Shown here piece by piece: positions 35,691 through 47,981 of a stretch of 64,000 nucleotides of DNA. The DNA lies in NCBI GenBank assembly GCA_023374025.1, contig SIJG01000019.1, forward strand, positions 803,889 through 867,888. The letters run 5' to 3'. Under the pieces are notes generated by a model. It saw nothing but the letters and a program-made list of their open reading frames with translations. It did no database searches and was not told the DNA's origin. The DNA comes from Heterodera schachtii (lineage: Eukaryota > Nematoda > Chromadorea > Rhabditida > Heteroderidae). Numbering within the stretch: the first letter of the stretch is position 1; each line of letters begins with the position of its first letter. A program made the position numbers and the translations under genes.

Positions 35691-38600
35691 ATTATTAAAT
35701 ATTGAACTATAAATGTAACTATTGTAATGCAAATCATGCTTAGTTAACTGAGTTAGTTCGCAAATTTTGAACTAATAATTTTATTTATTATGTTAATTTC
35801 TTCTTACAAGTTTTTGCTCTATAATAAATTTTAAAAATTGATCATAATTTTTCAGTTCTCTAACTGCTATTTTTCGCAATATAACATTGTCCCGCATTTT
35901 AATTATTTGTATTTTTAGATAATGAATTAATCTCTCTATATTTTATTAATATTCGCAATATCTAATGTATTGTATTTTTTTCGGCTAAATTGTTTAATTC
36001 TTGTTCAAACTGGAAGCACATTTATGTGAGGATAAAATATCTGGTTAAAAAATTATATTATATAATTTTTTTTATTATATAATTTTTTTAACTTTAACAT
36101 TAATTTAGTTTACATATATTAGTTTTTTGTAGATAAATAAAAGACACTGTAAAATATCATAACTTACTGTATATTTCTGGTTTATAAAAGTATGACTTGT
36201 GCATTTTTTATTAAAATTTTATTAGTCTATTAATATCTTTAATGAACCATTTGATAAATAATATTTTAAATAATTTTAATTAACATAAAGATGTTTATAA
36301 AATAGATTTAATCTTGGTATTTTATAATTTCCTTAATTTAATATAAAATGGAACGTATATACAGCAAATTTGCTAATTTAATTTGATTTTAAACGAACAA
36401 GTGATTTTTTTAGTTTTATTCATTTAATAAGATTGAAATTTTTAAATTTATTATATGTAATTCATTTCATTTTCGTTTTGGTTTATTTTACAATAATTCC
36501 ACTTTAACATCTTTTTTTGTAAAATTTTCTTTTAATTAATATATTTTCATTTTTCTAATCATAGAATTTAAAATTTATAACAAATTTAAATGCACTTTCA
36601 TTCTTTGTATTCCAATTTTGATATTGTCCATTTCTTTCTAATTCAATTTTATTATGAATGTTCTTTTATTTCTAAAGTTAAGCGAATTTAAAATTGATCA
36701 TTTTTTTTCTCTCGCATAAGGAGTGTCCACATTCATGACGCTAATGTGCTTTTGCTTGGTGTAGATAAATTATTTCAAATAATTTCTTGTATAATTATTT
36801 AAATCTTCTTTTTGCATGGACTAAGACAGATATTTAATTTTTGTGGAGTATTTATATTTATTTTTCTTCGTTTGGATGCCCAAATATTTAGGCTCAATGT
36901 CACTTTGTACAAATTTAGACCCACTGATGTAAACTTTTATTGAAAATTTATTGTATTTCATTTATTAAACATTTTATTTTGTTTTTCATAAATTTCTTAA
37001 TACCTCCAAAAATAGAGTTAAAAAAATTATTGGAATTAAAGAAAGCTCCGAAAAAACCAAACAAAAAAAAAAAAAAAAAAACTCCGACTATTTTTTTATT
37101 CTGCTATATATTAAATATTATTTTATGATTGTTAACATTTTTTTTTAGTTATATGACTTTGAATTATAATTTATTATTTTTTATTTCGATTGTTTTATTT
37201 TAATTTTTTATGAGTTTGTTAATTATGTCTCTCTTTCAAATATTTGCTCAATTTTTTTCGTTAAAGAGTGTGATAAACTCGTTGTTTTAAAATTTCTAAA
37301 AAAAATTCAATATTTATTTTTAATTTCTTCATTTCTCTGATGATAAAACATATCAATACAGCTAATTTTCTAATATTAATTGATTTTAAACCAACATGAT
37401 TAATGATAAATTATATAAAACTAACAATAGATTAATCAAATATTTATAAATATTATATTATTTACTTTCGTAAAGGATTAGTTTAATTAAGTAACAATCA
37501 AATTACAAAATTATTTAATTTTAATAATATATATTTTTATATTAAAAATGACATTGCTTTGTATTTTTCATAGACAAAAGTTTTTGTTTTTCTGACTTTA
37601 AATTTATTATTTGTTATTTATATTTAATGATTAAATTAATAATTTAGTTTAATACAAAATGTGTTTTAAAGTTATATTACTTTTATTTTATAAATTTAAT
37701 GATCAAATTAATTGGATAAGTGAATTTTGTTGGAATTCTTTAAATAATTATTTAAAAAATAATATATATTTAACTTGAAGTAGTAAAGGTTGCATGAAAT
37801 GATTTCAGGTTGTTCATATTTCTCTAAATGAATTTCTTTCATTTCAAAGCAATTGGTCAGAAATTAATTTAAAATCTTTGTTTTATGGTTATTGTGATAC
37901 AATCAAATTGTTTGTTTTTTTTAATTTTTCAATTTATAACTATCTTATAGTTAGTTATATAAATAAAGCTGCTTTTTTTCACCGTGTGATACTAATATTT
38001 TATTGTTTCATGATATTTTAAATTATGGAGTTTTTTGGGCTATGCTGACACTTAATTTAATTCAAGTACATCAGGCTGTGATTGTTCCAAATTGGCACTG
38101 ACTACATATAACAATTTTTGATGCTTTATTAGACATAATTCAGTCTGTAACTTATTCATTTGACTATATAATAAATTAATTTCCATTTTTTGCTAAATAT
38201 AAGTTTTATTTATTTTTCATAATGAGTCTTTTTATTTTATTTAAGGTTTTTATCATTAAGTATTTGACTTTGTTCTTTTTCAAAAATTTTTAATATTTTT
38301 TTTTAATTTCATTCTTGTGTAGAACGATGGATGTTGATCTAGCGCTGTGTTCGTTCTATCAATTTTTTGTTTCAGTAAGTTTTTTCTCTTAGCCCACTGA
38401 TTATTTTTAAAATTTTAAATAACTTTGATAAATAATTAATTTAACACTTGTCTGTGAGTTTTTTGTTTTTTATTAAAGGGTTTTGACAATTGCTTAAATT
38501 GGTTTATTTATTTATAGTTTTTCAATAAATTTATAATAGAAAGCGCCGCACCAGGCTACCATAAATTTCGTGCTTGATTATAAATATTTATTTTATTTTA

Positions 38601-39199
38601 GATATATATAATTTTATATATTAAATTTTTTATTCGTAAAATCCTTAAAAAATATGTATGTCGATTAGGCTCGATAAAAATACTTATTAAAATTTTCTTT
38701 CTTCGATATATTGCCTTTTTGAGAAATAATATATTTATATTATAAATTTTAAACAAATAATGCTTTTTTCCGAAAACACTATGCATGGTTTTGCATAATT
38801 TGCTTTAAATATACAATATACAAAAGCAGACGAGAGGCCAATTTATTCTAATTTTTTAGTAAACATAAATATAATTCGTTCTTATTTAAATTTTCTGTTA
38901 GTCACTAATGTAAATACATATAGAAATTTTTAAATATTTTTCTTTTAAATTGTTAATCATTCAAAATGATGGATTATTGTTAGCAGACAAACAATAGCGT
39001 CGTTCTTTTTGTTCCAAAATAGATTAATTGTTTCCATATTTTATAGGAGTAAAAACTTTATAAATCCTCGATATTATTTGGTTTGGGTTAGCTGGTTGTA
39101 AAATGATATTTCTACATTTATTTGAAATTATTATTTGAATTATTTATGATTATGAACCAAAAAGAAAATAATTTGATAAGTTCATTTAAATTTTCCATT
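35691..39199. other. T-rich repetitive DNA, no gene seen
   Basis: Contains the diverged repeat copies at 36,150-36,500 and 36,930-37,410, the latter interrupted at about 37,007-37,083 by an A-rich insert with a run of about 19 A. Frames are short and compositionally biased. No gene or RNA recognised. Confidence 0.5.
36930..37410 (+). repeat. Diverged long repeat, copy 2 (with A-rich insert)
   Basis: Same-orientation relative of 23,270-23,690. It carries an extra segment of about 75 bp (about 37,007-37,083) that ends in a long A run followed by a second 'actccgacta', suggesting a polyadenylated insertion or a slippage product. Its 3' part also resembles 36,360-36,500 about 1 kb upstream, so repeat units here may be tandemly arranged with a period near 1 kb. 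Confidence 0.65.
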
Positions 39200-39575
39200 T
39201 AATTTTTGCCTTTCAACTTGAATTTTCTGTTCATTCCAAACATGTCATATGCTTTCCTAATCACTATGTGACCGGTTTTGCCCCACCGCTTTCGTTATAA
39301 ATATAAATTTTTTAAATTATTAAATTACTAAATTATATTAAAAATTATTATTCTTGTGTGCTTATGTTTTAGCTATAAAACAAAGTCTTTCTTTCGCCTT
39401 TCAACTTGAATTTTCTGTTCATTCCAAATATGTGATATGCGTTCCTAAACACTATGTAACCGGTTTGGCCCCACCTATTTCGTTATAAAAATAAAAATTT
39501 TTAAATTATTAAATTCTATTAAAAATTGTTATTGTTAAGTGTGCTTATCTTTTAGCTATAAAAAAAAAGTTTTAC
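39200..39575 (+). repeat. Tandem duplication, two ~189-bp copies
   Basis: The phrase 'gcctttcaacttgaattttc' followed by 'tgttcattccaaa' begins near 39,207 and again near 39,396. Each copy continues through 'ccggttt.gccccacc', 'ttcgttataaa', a long A/T block, 'gtgtgctta' and 'ttttagctataaa'. The copies differ at several positions. No coding signal. Confidence 0.85.
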
Positions 39576-42500
39576 TTGAAAAAAAATCTGATTAACAGTA
39601 AAACTTTATTATTGGCAAGAATTGATGTTTTTATTGTTAATAAATAATTCTGAAGGTATTCTTCATTTGAAAGTTATTTGATACTGATTTATCAATAATT
39701 TTCTTGTATTATTTCTCTTGTTTCACTTTGATTAATTAAAAATGCATATTAATTTGTATTCTGATTAAAAGTATCATTGGGTCGATTTTGATAAAATCAG
39801 TATTTTGTGAATTATTTCGAATTCTTGTATGCACTTCTCAATTCGCTCGCTCTATACGTGTTCCTGCGGTATTCTTATGAAATTTTGTTTAGGTTTTGCT
39901 ATCAGGAAATTTATTTAGTAATTTGAACTTAAAAAACTTTTAGATAAATTTTATTAAGTGAATTACATTTATTTTTTATTTTTATTTGTATTATATTTTT
40001 AAATTACTGCAGCAATCAATTAAAGTCGTTCGGTTATTGATATCGTTTTTTATTATTGATAGAATATAATTCTAAAATTTTTGCAGAATATATCCATATT
40101 TTTCTCATAAGTATCTCGGCTCTTGGCTCCTGTTAAGATCCCCTATTTTTTGTTGATGAATTTTCACTAAGTTGATATGAAACTTCTTTAAAAAAATAAT
40201 TTCTTCAATTTATATTTAAAAGGAAATTTTTATATATAAGTTTATAAACAAATTTCACAATTATCCCAATCTGCTATTTTTCAAAGAAATATGTTTGAGA
40301 TTAACATATCTTTAAATTCATTAACATAAAACAAAATTAAAAATGAGACATTTTCAATCATTTTATTACAGTTATTAAATAGGTTGTAGATACTAAAATT
40401 TTTTTTAGTTTTTTTTGCAGTTCTGTAATATTTTTAAAATCTTCGCAAAATTAGGATCATTTTAATTTTTATTAGATGTTTAAATAATTGAGCACAAATT
40501 CATTGTACAAAATTTGTGAGAACATTATGGCTTTGATTAAAGTATAATTATTCTTTAATATTTTCGTGGCACAATTTTTAATAAGTGTATTTTTATTAAT
40601 ATTTTTTAATAATGCTTTATAAAACTGAAAAAAAATTTTAGACAAATTTAATAAAACCTTCTTTTATTCTTTTGAATAAATGAGAAAGTTATTTTAAATT
40701 CCACCTTTAATGTACATGAGTGAAAAATATACATGCTCTGAACTTGTGCCCGTTTTAATTATCTATTGATTTGGTTAATTATTAAAGGCTTTTACGCGCC
40801 TTTGAAAATTGGGTCTTTAACCGCCACTTCCTCTATCGAAAATGCAGAATTATTTTATCTTTTATTTTGCTGATTTTAATATAAAAATACCGTAAAATGT
40901 ATTTGACATTATATTTATATCATTTTTATCGAAAATATTTGAACTTCTTTCTGTAAAATTAAAAGAATAAAAATAAAAATGAACAACTTTTCCATTTCGG
41001 CTCCTTTTTTTAATTATTTAAACTTTTCTTTAGGTTTGGCCGACCGGCCTTTGTTAATTGCTTTGTTCTTGTATTGTCCGGCTTGTTCATTGACAGCAGC
41101 TTAATCGCTTTTTTACGTGCTTCTTCTCGGAATTGTTTTACTTTCATATATAGAAAACATAAAAAAGTATGATAATTTAAGAGATTTTGGAAATGAGATA
41201 AAAGGCTTCTGTTGTCGATTATAAATTTTTCAATAACTATAAGTTTATTTAAGTCAATGCTTCTTCTACATAATTACCTTTTTCGCATTTATCAGCGATT
41301 TTGTTTGACTTTTAACTTTTATTATTTTTCTTTTTGTAAATTTTATTAAATGGATTTACTTTAATTCTTTTTTGCCTTTTTTCTAATATTTACTCCAAGT
41401 CTCCTGTTGCATGGAAGTCCATTTGTTTTTAGAGGGCAAGGCTTATGTATACAATGGGAGAGCTTCAAATTTATTTATATTGAATTAATAGGAGAATTTT
41501 ATATTTAATTTCTGAAAGAGTAAAGTTTTAATATAATTTTAGAAACTTTCAGCGATCCTTCCTTTGTCTGATAGAGCCGTTTTAGCTTTATTAAATGACA
41601 GTAAAATTAACCTGAATCTTTGTAAAAGATATTGAAGAAATATTTTAAATATTTTATTACGATCATTCCTTTATGAATTAAATATTAATAGCATTTATTT
41701 TTTTAGCATTTAAAGGTTTGTATACAGATAATTTTGACTTGAATTGTAATTAGATAATTTATATATTGGGAATAGAATTTTAGTAAGTTATTTATAAAAA
41801 ATTTTACACTTAACTTTTGTTTTCTGCTATGATTTCTTCGAACAAATATATCCTTATTAAATTTAAATTTTTTATTATCATGCTTTTTGTTAAATTTAAA
41901 CCATTTCTTTTTTGGTAATGTTTAATTAGTTAAATATTTAAATTATGTATATAACTGCCAAATTTTTCAATAATTTCATTTTATAATCAATTTAGACGGC
42001 AAATTTTATAAATTATAAGAATTTTTACCCCTAAAGTGATTGAAGAAAAAAATTGCACATTAAATTATATTTTTCAAAATTTATCTATTTTAAGTTGTTA
42101 TATAAAAGTAAAAATGATACTTTTAATTAAGGTTGAATTGGAATATTAAATTCAAATTCAATTTAAAAATATTTATTATTTTATTAGATAAGCGTGATGA
42201 AAAATAAATATTTATGATTGAATGAGTGTGTCTTAATAAAATAGTCATTCTTTTTAATACGATTTATTTTCGTTTTTTTCATTTAAATTTAATCTTTATT
42301 TTATATCAGTGTTTTCAAAAATCATTTTTAACTAATAAAAACAGATAAGAATAATTATTTGTTACTAAGATAAGACATTATTAAGGTTATTTTAATTTAG
42401 TTTATTTATAAAGCATATTATTATTTTTCTATTCGCCATAATTCCTGCAATACTTTTTGAACATGGCATTGAATTAATTTTTGTTACTTTTATAATATTT

Positions 42501-42607
42501 TGTAAAATCAAATTAGAAAAATCAAATTTGAGAAATAAAAATTTAATCTTAAAATTTCATTATTTTCAATGACCCAACGCGTTTTATGAAAATAAACGAA
42601 ATTAAAT
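39576..42607. other. T-rich intergenic DNA, no gene seen
   Basis: No coding sequence recognised. The segment at about 42,400-42,490 ('tttttgaacatggcattgaa') is a diverged copy of 28,320-28,420. Confidence 0.5.
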
Positions 42608-42892
42608 AAAATTGTTAATGACTAAAATAATAATACTTTCTCTAAAAAATTAAATTAATGAAAATTAATTTAAAATGATTAACCCTTCGTAAATAAATGT
42701 TTAATTATTAATAAAAATCAATGGTAAACAATTTAAGGAAAATAAGGAAAAAATTGTTAATGACTAAAATAATAATACTTTCTCTAAAAAATGAAATTAA
42801 TGAAAATTAATTTAAAATGATTACCCTTCGTAAATAAATGTTTAATTATTAATAAAAATCAATAATAAACAATTTAAGGAAAATAAGGAATT
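42608..42892 (+). repeat. Tandem duplication, two ~142-bp copies
   Basis: The phrase 'attgttaatgactaaaataa', then 'taatactttctctaaaaaat', 'cccttcgtaaataaatgttt' and 'aacaatttaaggaaaataag', occurs at about 42,610 and again at about 42,752. The copies are nearly identical, so the duplication is recent. Non-coding. Confidence 0.9.
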
Positions 42893-43512
42893 TAAAATGT
42901 TAAAATAAACGATGACAAATAAATATTTCTGCATTATTTTCTTTAAATATTAAAATGTATATAAATCCAGTAATTGCTTTATTTAGATCGAATTTATTTC
43001 CTTGAAATCGGATAAAAAAATAAACATTTTTTTACATTTGACAAATTTTTTGGAAAATACATTCTAATTTTTTTTAACCTAAACAGTATCTGGCGGCTAA
43101 ATAAATTTTTTTTTATATAGTCTTTAATTTAATGTTATTGTTAATTTTAATTTTTTAAACGTTTTTCGCCAATTTTAAATGGCTTATAAACTGAAGCGCT
43201 GAATTTTACATTAAATGATTAATATTCATTTTTCTGACTATTTATTTTTAATAGGCAAATTCTAAAAACAGAAAATTTCTTAAAAAAATCAGCATCTCAA
43301 CAAAAAAAATCTGCTTTGAACCTTGAAATCAGCAATAGTGATAAATCTGTATAGGAGCCCTGGATATGTGCAAATTATGCATTAAAAATTATAAAAATTC
43401 ATTTGTTTAGAAATTCTGAAACTTTTACGCCAAAATTTTTTGAGATTTTATTACGAATCCCTTATTACTAAGGCAGTGATTTTTAATTAATTTTTAAAAA
43501 TTTATTCCATTT

Positions 43513-43920
43513 TTGCGTTTGGATATGCGTTGGATGAAAAGAAGTGAAATGCAAAATGACTGTTCAGCGATGCTCACCAACACCAACCAACCAAATGTTC
43601 TCCTTTCCTCAATGGTTAATTGGCGTCACTTTCAAAAGCGACGCCATCGAACACATAAAGAACAGCGGAGTCAGAGAAAGAGAGAAAAATTAGTGATGAA
43701 AGAAATGAAAATGCAGAGTGTGAGACGAAAGGAGAGACAAAAAGAGAGAAGAGAGAGACAAAGACAGAGAGTGAGAAGAGCGACAATGAGAGAGAAAAAG
43801 AGGAGAGAGACAAGACAGAGTGAGAAGAGAGACAATGAGAGAGAAAAAGAGGAGAGAGACAAAGAGAGAGAGGACAACGAAAGGAGTGGAGAGAAAAACT
43901 TTCCAGATTATTTGCATTAA
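43513..43920 (+). repeat. Purine-rich low-complexity tract with a 135-codon frame
   Basis: From about 43,660 to 43,890 the plus strand is almost purely 'gaga/gacaaa' words, including an imperfectly repeated block of 'gagtgagaagagacaatgag' followed by 'agagaaaaagagg'. The open frames on both strands (Arg/Glu/Lys-rich on plus, Ser/Leu/Phe-rich on minus) are what such a tract must encode, so I do not call a protein. Upstream, 'ggcgtc' and 'gacgcc' (43,622-43,646) can form a small hairpin. Similar purine/pyrimidine tracts lie in introns at 47.55 kb and 56.8 kb. Confidence 0.6.
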
Positions 43921-43951
43921 TTAAAGAAATTGATATCCTTTCAAATTAGAG

Positions 43952-44954
43952 ATGCATTTTCGATATTTAAAATTTTCAAAAATGCTAATATGTACAAAAA
44001 ATAGACAAGCCAAAAACAATAGGGCATCCTCTGTTGTGCAAAATGAACTCCAAAATCTGCTTTTGTTTGTCCAAATGGCCATGTTTATTCACTTGAACGG
44101 AGGCAAAAGTACGGGCCAAAACGAGCTCATTGTTGAATTGCGGACAACGAAAGATCACAAAACCAAAAAAAATGGAAGAATGCTTTAAATTGATGATAAT
44201 ACTTTGCTGTCAAAATTTAAAAAATCATTGGTAATGTCAACATTTCATTTAAATATTAAAGCAACTTCTTCAATTAACTCGATAATAAATATATAAAATT
44301 GTCGTTTGATTGCTAAAAAAACTTACCCGCGAATGAAAAAATATTCAAGTCTCTAAGAGTAAAAGCTTTAAATTAAAGGAAATGATCTGAGACTGAAAAG
44401 GGTAAACAAGAAAATTGTTGGATTTGACATATCTTTCGTTCAATTCCGTTCGTCACTTTCGCTTTTGAATCTCAGCCAGCGAAGAATTCTGAGAAAAATG
44501 GTCATATAAATTAATAAATAATAATAATAATTAAATAAAACAAAAATATAAATTTATTTTAATTTTTTATGGCATTTAATTTTTTCAATTGTTAATAAAA
44601 TAAAAATATAAAAAGCCCGAAAGGGGATCGCTCATGGTTTTAATTTTCTTAGAACTACCAAATTACCAAGAATACTATATTACATTTGGTGATTTAAGCA
44701 ATTTTATGATTGTGTTTTTACATTATATTACACCTTTGCGGGTTTTTTAAAACAACTCTTGTCCCGGAATTTTTTCAAAATTTATTGTTAGTTCTTAAAT
44801 CATAAAAGCATTTAAAAATTATATTTGTTTAAGCTTGTAATCTTTTTTGAGTTATTTCATTATTCCGATAATTGAAAAAGTCTGCCATTTAATTCTTATC
44901 ACCTCCATTAGCAAATGGTCGTCCATTCCATTTGCTATGGTTTTAAAGGACATT
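43952..44954. other. Intergenic stretch, no gene identified
   Basis: A 78-codon plus frame at 43,952-44,188 has a balanced composition (contains Gln, Asn, Lys, Gly) but matches no family I recognise and lacks clear splice partners. The rest is AT-rich with no further features. Confidence 0.4.
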
Positions 44955-45032
44955 CAAAAAATCATATAAATCGAAGATTTGATGGATTCGGTTGCGTTTT
45001 TTGTATTCGATGAACACTACATAAGCTTGTCT
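44955..45032. mobile_element. Half copy of a palindromic miniature element
   Basis: 'aaaaaatcatataaatcga', 'gatttgatggattcggttgc' and 'gttttttgtattcgatgaa' match the right arm of the palindrome nested at 60,366-60,601 ('aaaaatcataaaaatcaaag', 'gttgatggattcgattgc', 'gattttttgcattcgattca'). Only one arm is recognisable here. Confidence 0.5.
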
Positions 45033-45161
45033 AAAATCTCGCCCAAATCTTTCAGTAGAATATTTTTAATTATTATTTTATTGTCAAGTGGAACCCTGAC
45101 GCGGGATCCCGATGAATTGAAAAAATGCTCGGAACGGACCCCGAGCTCGGGATTGAGATTT

Positions 45162-47981
45162 TTAAATTAGAGCGGGGAATAAATAGATTGGTAAAATTTC
45201 ATTTTCCCCGGCAGCATCCTTGGCAAAGATGAAGCTTCCCATAAGAAAATTTGATTTAAGCCTAATCCCCCACCTGTCTTCTGTGCAAAATGAGAGAGTG
45301 CATTTGGCATTCTCACAGGCGGCACGAACACGAAAAAACGCTTCAGGGCTCCAGCTGAGCATGTACCCGTGCTGACGCATGAATTGCGCAACGAAGTGAT
45401 CGATCGGAAAAGCCAAATTTAAATAATTAAAAAATTCAGAATAAGGACTAGATAACTGCAACCGCTTTTTTGGAGGCCTCTTATGACGAAGCGGAGGGGG
45501 GTAGGGGGGGGGGGGGTTGTCACAGATATCTTTGTGAACGTGGCTGGACAGTCGAACAGTGGACAATCCGACAAACAGATAAGAAAACCCAAAGGGTATT
45601 TATTATGCTATATCAAGAAAAAAGAAAATAGCAAATTGATGAGTTTTTGGGAATAACCCTAAAAACCAAAAGATGCGTTTTTCTGCTATGGCACAATCGG
45701 TTCCTTCGGCGCTGTCCGATTGTCTGGGATCTCTTGGGAAGGATATATTTTCAAAAATTTCCCTTATCAATATCGGGGAATCCGCCAGGACTCAATCCTC
45801 TTCCATGCTCTTTCTTATTTACCATTCTATTGGTGAAGTCATCGCCCCCGACCTGAGAGTCACCGAAACATGACTTCACTTCAATGATACCATCTTCGCA
45901 GTTGACAATTGTCACGCCAACATTGGATGCACCCAAGTCGAAGATGAGCACATTGAGTTCATTTTGACAATTGTTGTTAAATGCTGCGAAAAGAAAACAA
46001 ATTCAAAATTTATTGGCTCATTAAAATTCTCTGTGGAGTGAAAGGAATCGTAAATTCATGCGGTGATCATAAAAACTCGGCAAAAAAATAATAAACCGTA
46101 AATTGCATGTCGCTCGGTATGTTATTGGTGTTAGGTCTTTTCCAAAAAACTGCCAACTGCACAAATTTTTCAGAATTGTTCATTTTTTGCCAGGGAGGGG
46201 GTTCGTCGGCAAAGGAAAAATTTATGAAATTTAGGCTAATCTTCTGTATTATGAAAAAAATAACCAAAATTTTTCTTATTTTGTTTGCTCAAATAAATTA
46301 AATAAAAAAATTAAATTAAATTAAATAATTTCTTGCAGTTTTTGGCCAAAACGTATGTATTTCAGGGACCATTTGGGCTTGGGTACCGTACTCAATCTCT
46401 ACCGTATTCAATGGAAGCTGCTGTTGGCGCATTGATCAGACGCTTCACATTGAAGCCGGCGATATTAGCTGCTTCTTTCACTGCTTGGCGTTGTGAATAT
46501 GCGAAATGCGATGGGACAGTGAGCACAGCGTCGGCGACAGTTTGACAGAGAAATGCTTCAGCCGAATGCTTCAACTTGGCCAACAGCATAGACAAAATGG
46601 TCTGTGTAAAAGACAGTGATTTAGTTGTGAGAATAATTTTTTCTTAATTAATTTTAAAATCCGGAGTCAAGACTTGGAGATTATAGACAGGAATTTTCAG
46701 GATTAAAACCCATTTTTTGGGTTTCGTTATACGGGTTTATTTTTCAAGAATTACCTGGGCAAGGGTCATACCGGTCTTGTTACGGCCCCAATTAAATCTG
46801 AGCTTATTATAGCAGCATTACAAATTATTGGAAATTTAATATCTAATTATTTTTTTAATCTATTTTTGGGTTATTTTTCTTCAAAAAAGTTTATGTAATA
46901 ATTTTATTGCGTTTTTAAAATTGTCCCATTAACCTGGCATTAATTGGGTTCGAAAAAGCATCTGTGAATAAGTAAAAAATTTAAAAAAAACGTCTCGCTG
47001 AACTTAACTGGCTACAGCAAATAAGTGCCACATTAGACCGGCCCTACTGTAATGTGTTGGTCTACTGTAGGCAGTTTCTATATTTTTCATTTAATTGAAA
47101 GACCTCCACGGAGAATTTCTGCTGCGTTCCATTGCTTTGCACGGCAATTTTTGCGCGTCCGTCCTCCCCCGGCACAACGCGAAATGGCCAACGATTTAAT
47201 TTCGACTGAACTGTCGGGTCGACGAATTTCTGCCCGATGAGGTGAAAAAAGTCGAAAACGGTGTTCGACGGATTTGTGGCCAACTAAATGCCAAACTATG
47301 TAATTAGCGTATGCCGGCAAATTATCACTTAAGTATTAATGATCATTGCTACCAAAATGTAAAATTTCAAAATTTTACTCATGTATAAATTTCTAAAAAA
47401 CTTACTTTTATAAAATTTGGACATGATTTTTCTATGACTCAGAAACAAGCGTACCATTTTAAAGAGTTTGAATTCATTTCCGATAGCTTCCACTGATGAA
47501 AAATAGAAAAATAATTAATATTTAAAATAAAAAATTCTAAAAAATACACCCACCCCCCTCTCTATCTCTCTCTCTGTTTTTCTATCGCTCTCTCCCTGTC
47601 TCTCTCATCCTCTCTTTCTCTCTCTCTCTCTCTTAGCATTGGTCATTGATTGAATGGGACCAAATTTCTTCTTTTAAATTTCCTTTAGTTCAATAATTCA
47701 TTAAAAATAAATATTTTTGCCTGGGCTTTTGCCGCTTCTCCGACCAAAGGTCCGCTGTCAGTGAATGCAACGTATGATGGCATCATTCGCTTCCCTTAAT
47801 TTACGAAATTGAGCAAATGAAATATTTTTGGCACAGCCTTTGTTTTTCAAAAATTGCGAAAATATTCCTTTTTATCACCTTGGTCATTGTGGATCGACGC
47901 GAAGTACCCATTGCGAAAAATTCCGACACGAGAAGCACTCGTGCCAAGATCAATGCCAATTGCATGGGTATTTTTCGGCAT
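45162..47981 (-). CDS. Divergent, truncated Hsp70-like protein (6 exons)
   Basis: A six-exon model gives about 336 residues: 47,981-47,879; 47,794-47,721; 47,283-47,104; 46,601-46,403; 45,983-45,823; 45,455-45,162. Phases agree at every junction. Hsp70 landmarks appear in order: '[14 protein letters not shown]' (about residues 7-20; canonical GIDLGTTYSCVG), 'PSYVAFTDS', '[17 protein letters not shown]', '[17 protein letters not shown]', '[15 protein letters not shown]', '[14 protein letters not shown]' (canonical DLGGGTFDVS), 'GGDDFTNRM' and 'HFVAQF', then '[14 protein letters not shown]'. It then reads to a stop without the rest of ATPase lobe II or any substrate-binding domain. Loss of the GGGT phosphate loop argues against normal ATP hydrolysis. 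Intron 2 needs a GC donor (CAG|GC at 47,720). The joining of exons 5 and 6 is least certain: it adds about 17 unfamiliar residues and a repeat arm sits in that intron. It could be a decaying paralogue or a neofunctionalised nucleotide-binding fragment. Confidence 0.8.
45540..45665. mobile_element. Solo arm of the 'ggacaatccgacagt' foldback family, in an Hsp70-like intron
   Basis: 'ggacagtcgaacagtggaca', 'atccgaca' and later 'tttttgggaata' match the arms of the element at 5,388-5,838. It lies within the last proposed intron of the Hsp70-like gene. Just before it on the plus strand is a long G run (about 45,498-45,517). Confidence 0.5.
47551..47640. repeat. CT-rich microsatellite in Hsp70-like intron 2
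   Basis: About 90 bp of 'ctctct' words with short interruptions on the plus strand, between exons 2 and 3 of the Hsp70-like gene. It is purine-rich in the sense of transcription. Confidence 0.85.

Noticed and set aside
43513..43920. 135-codon Arg/Glu/Lys-rich frame
   Set aside because: A pure purine repeat stays open in several frames on both strands; the sequence pattern is that of the tract, not of a protein.
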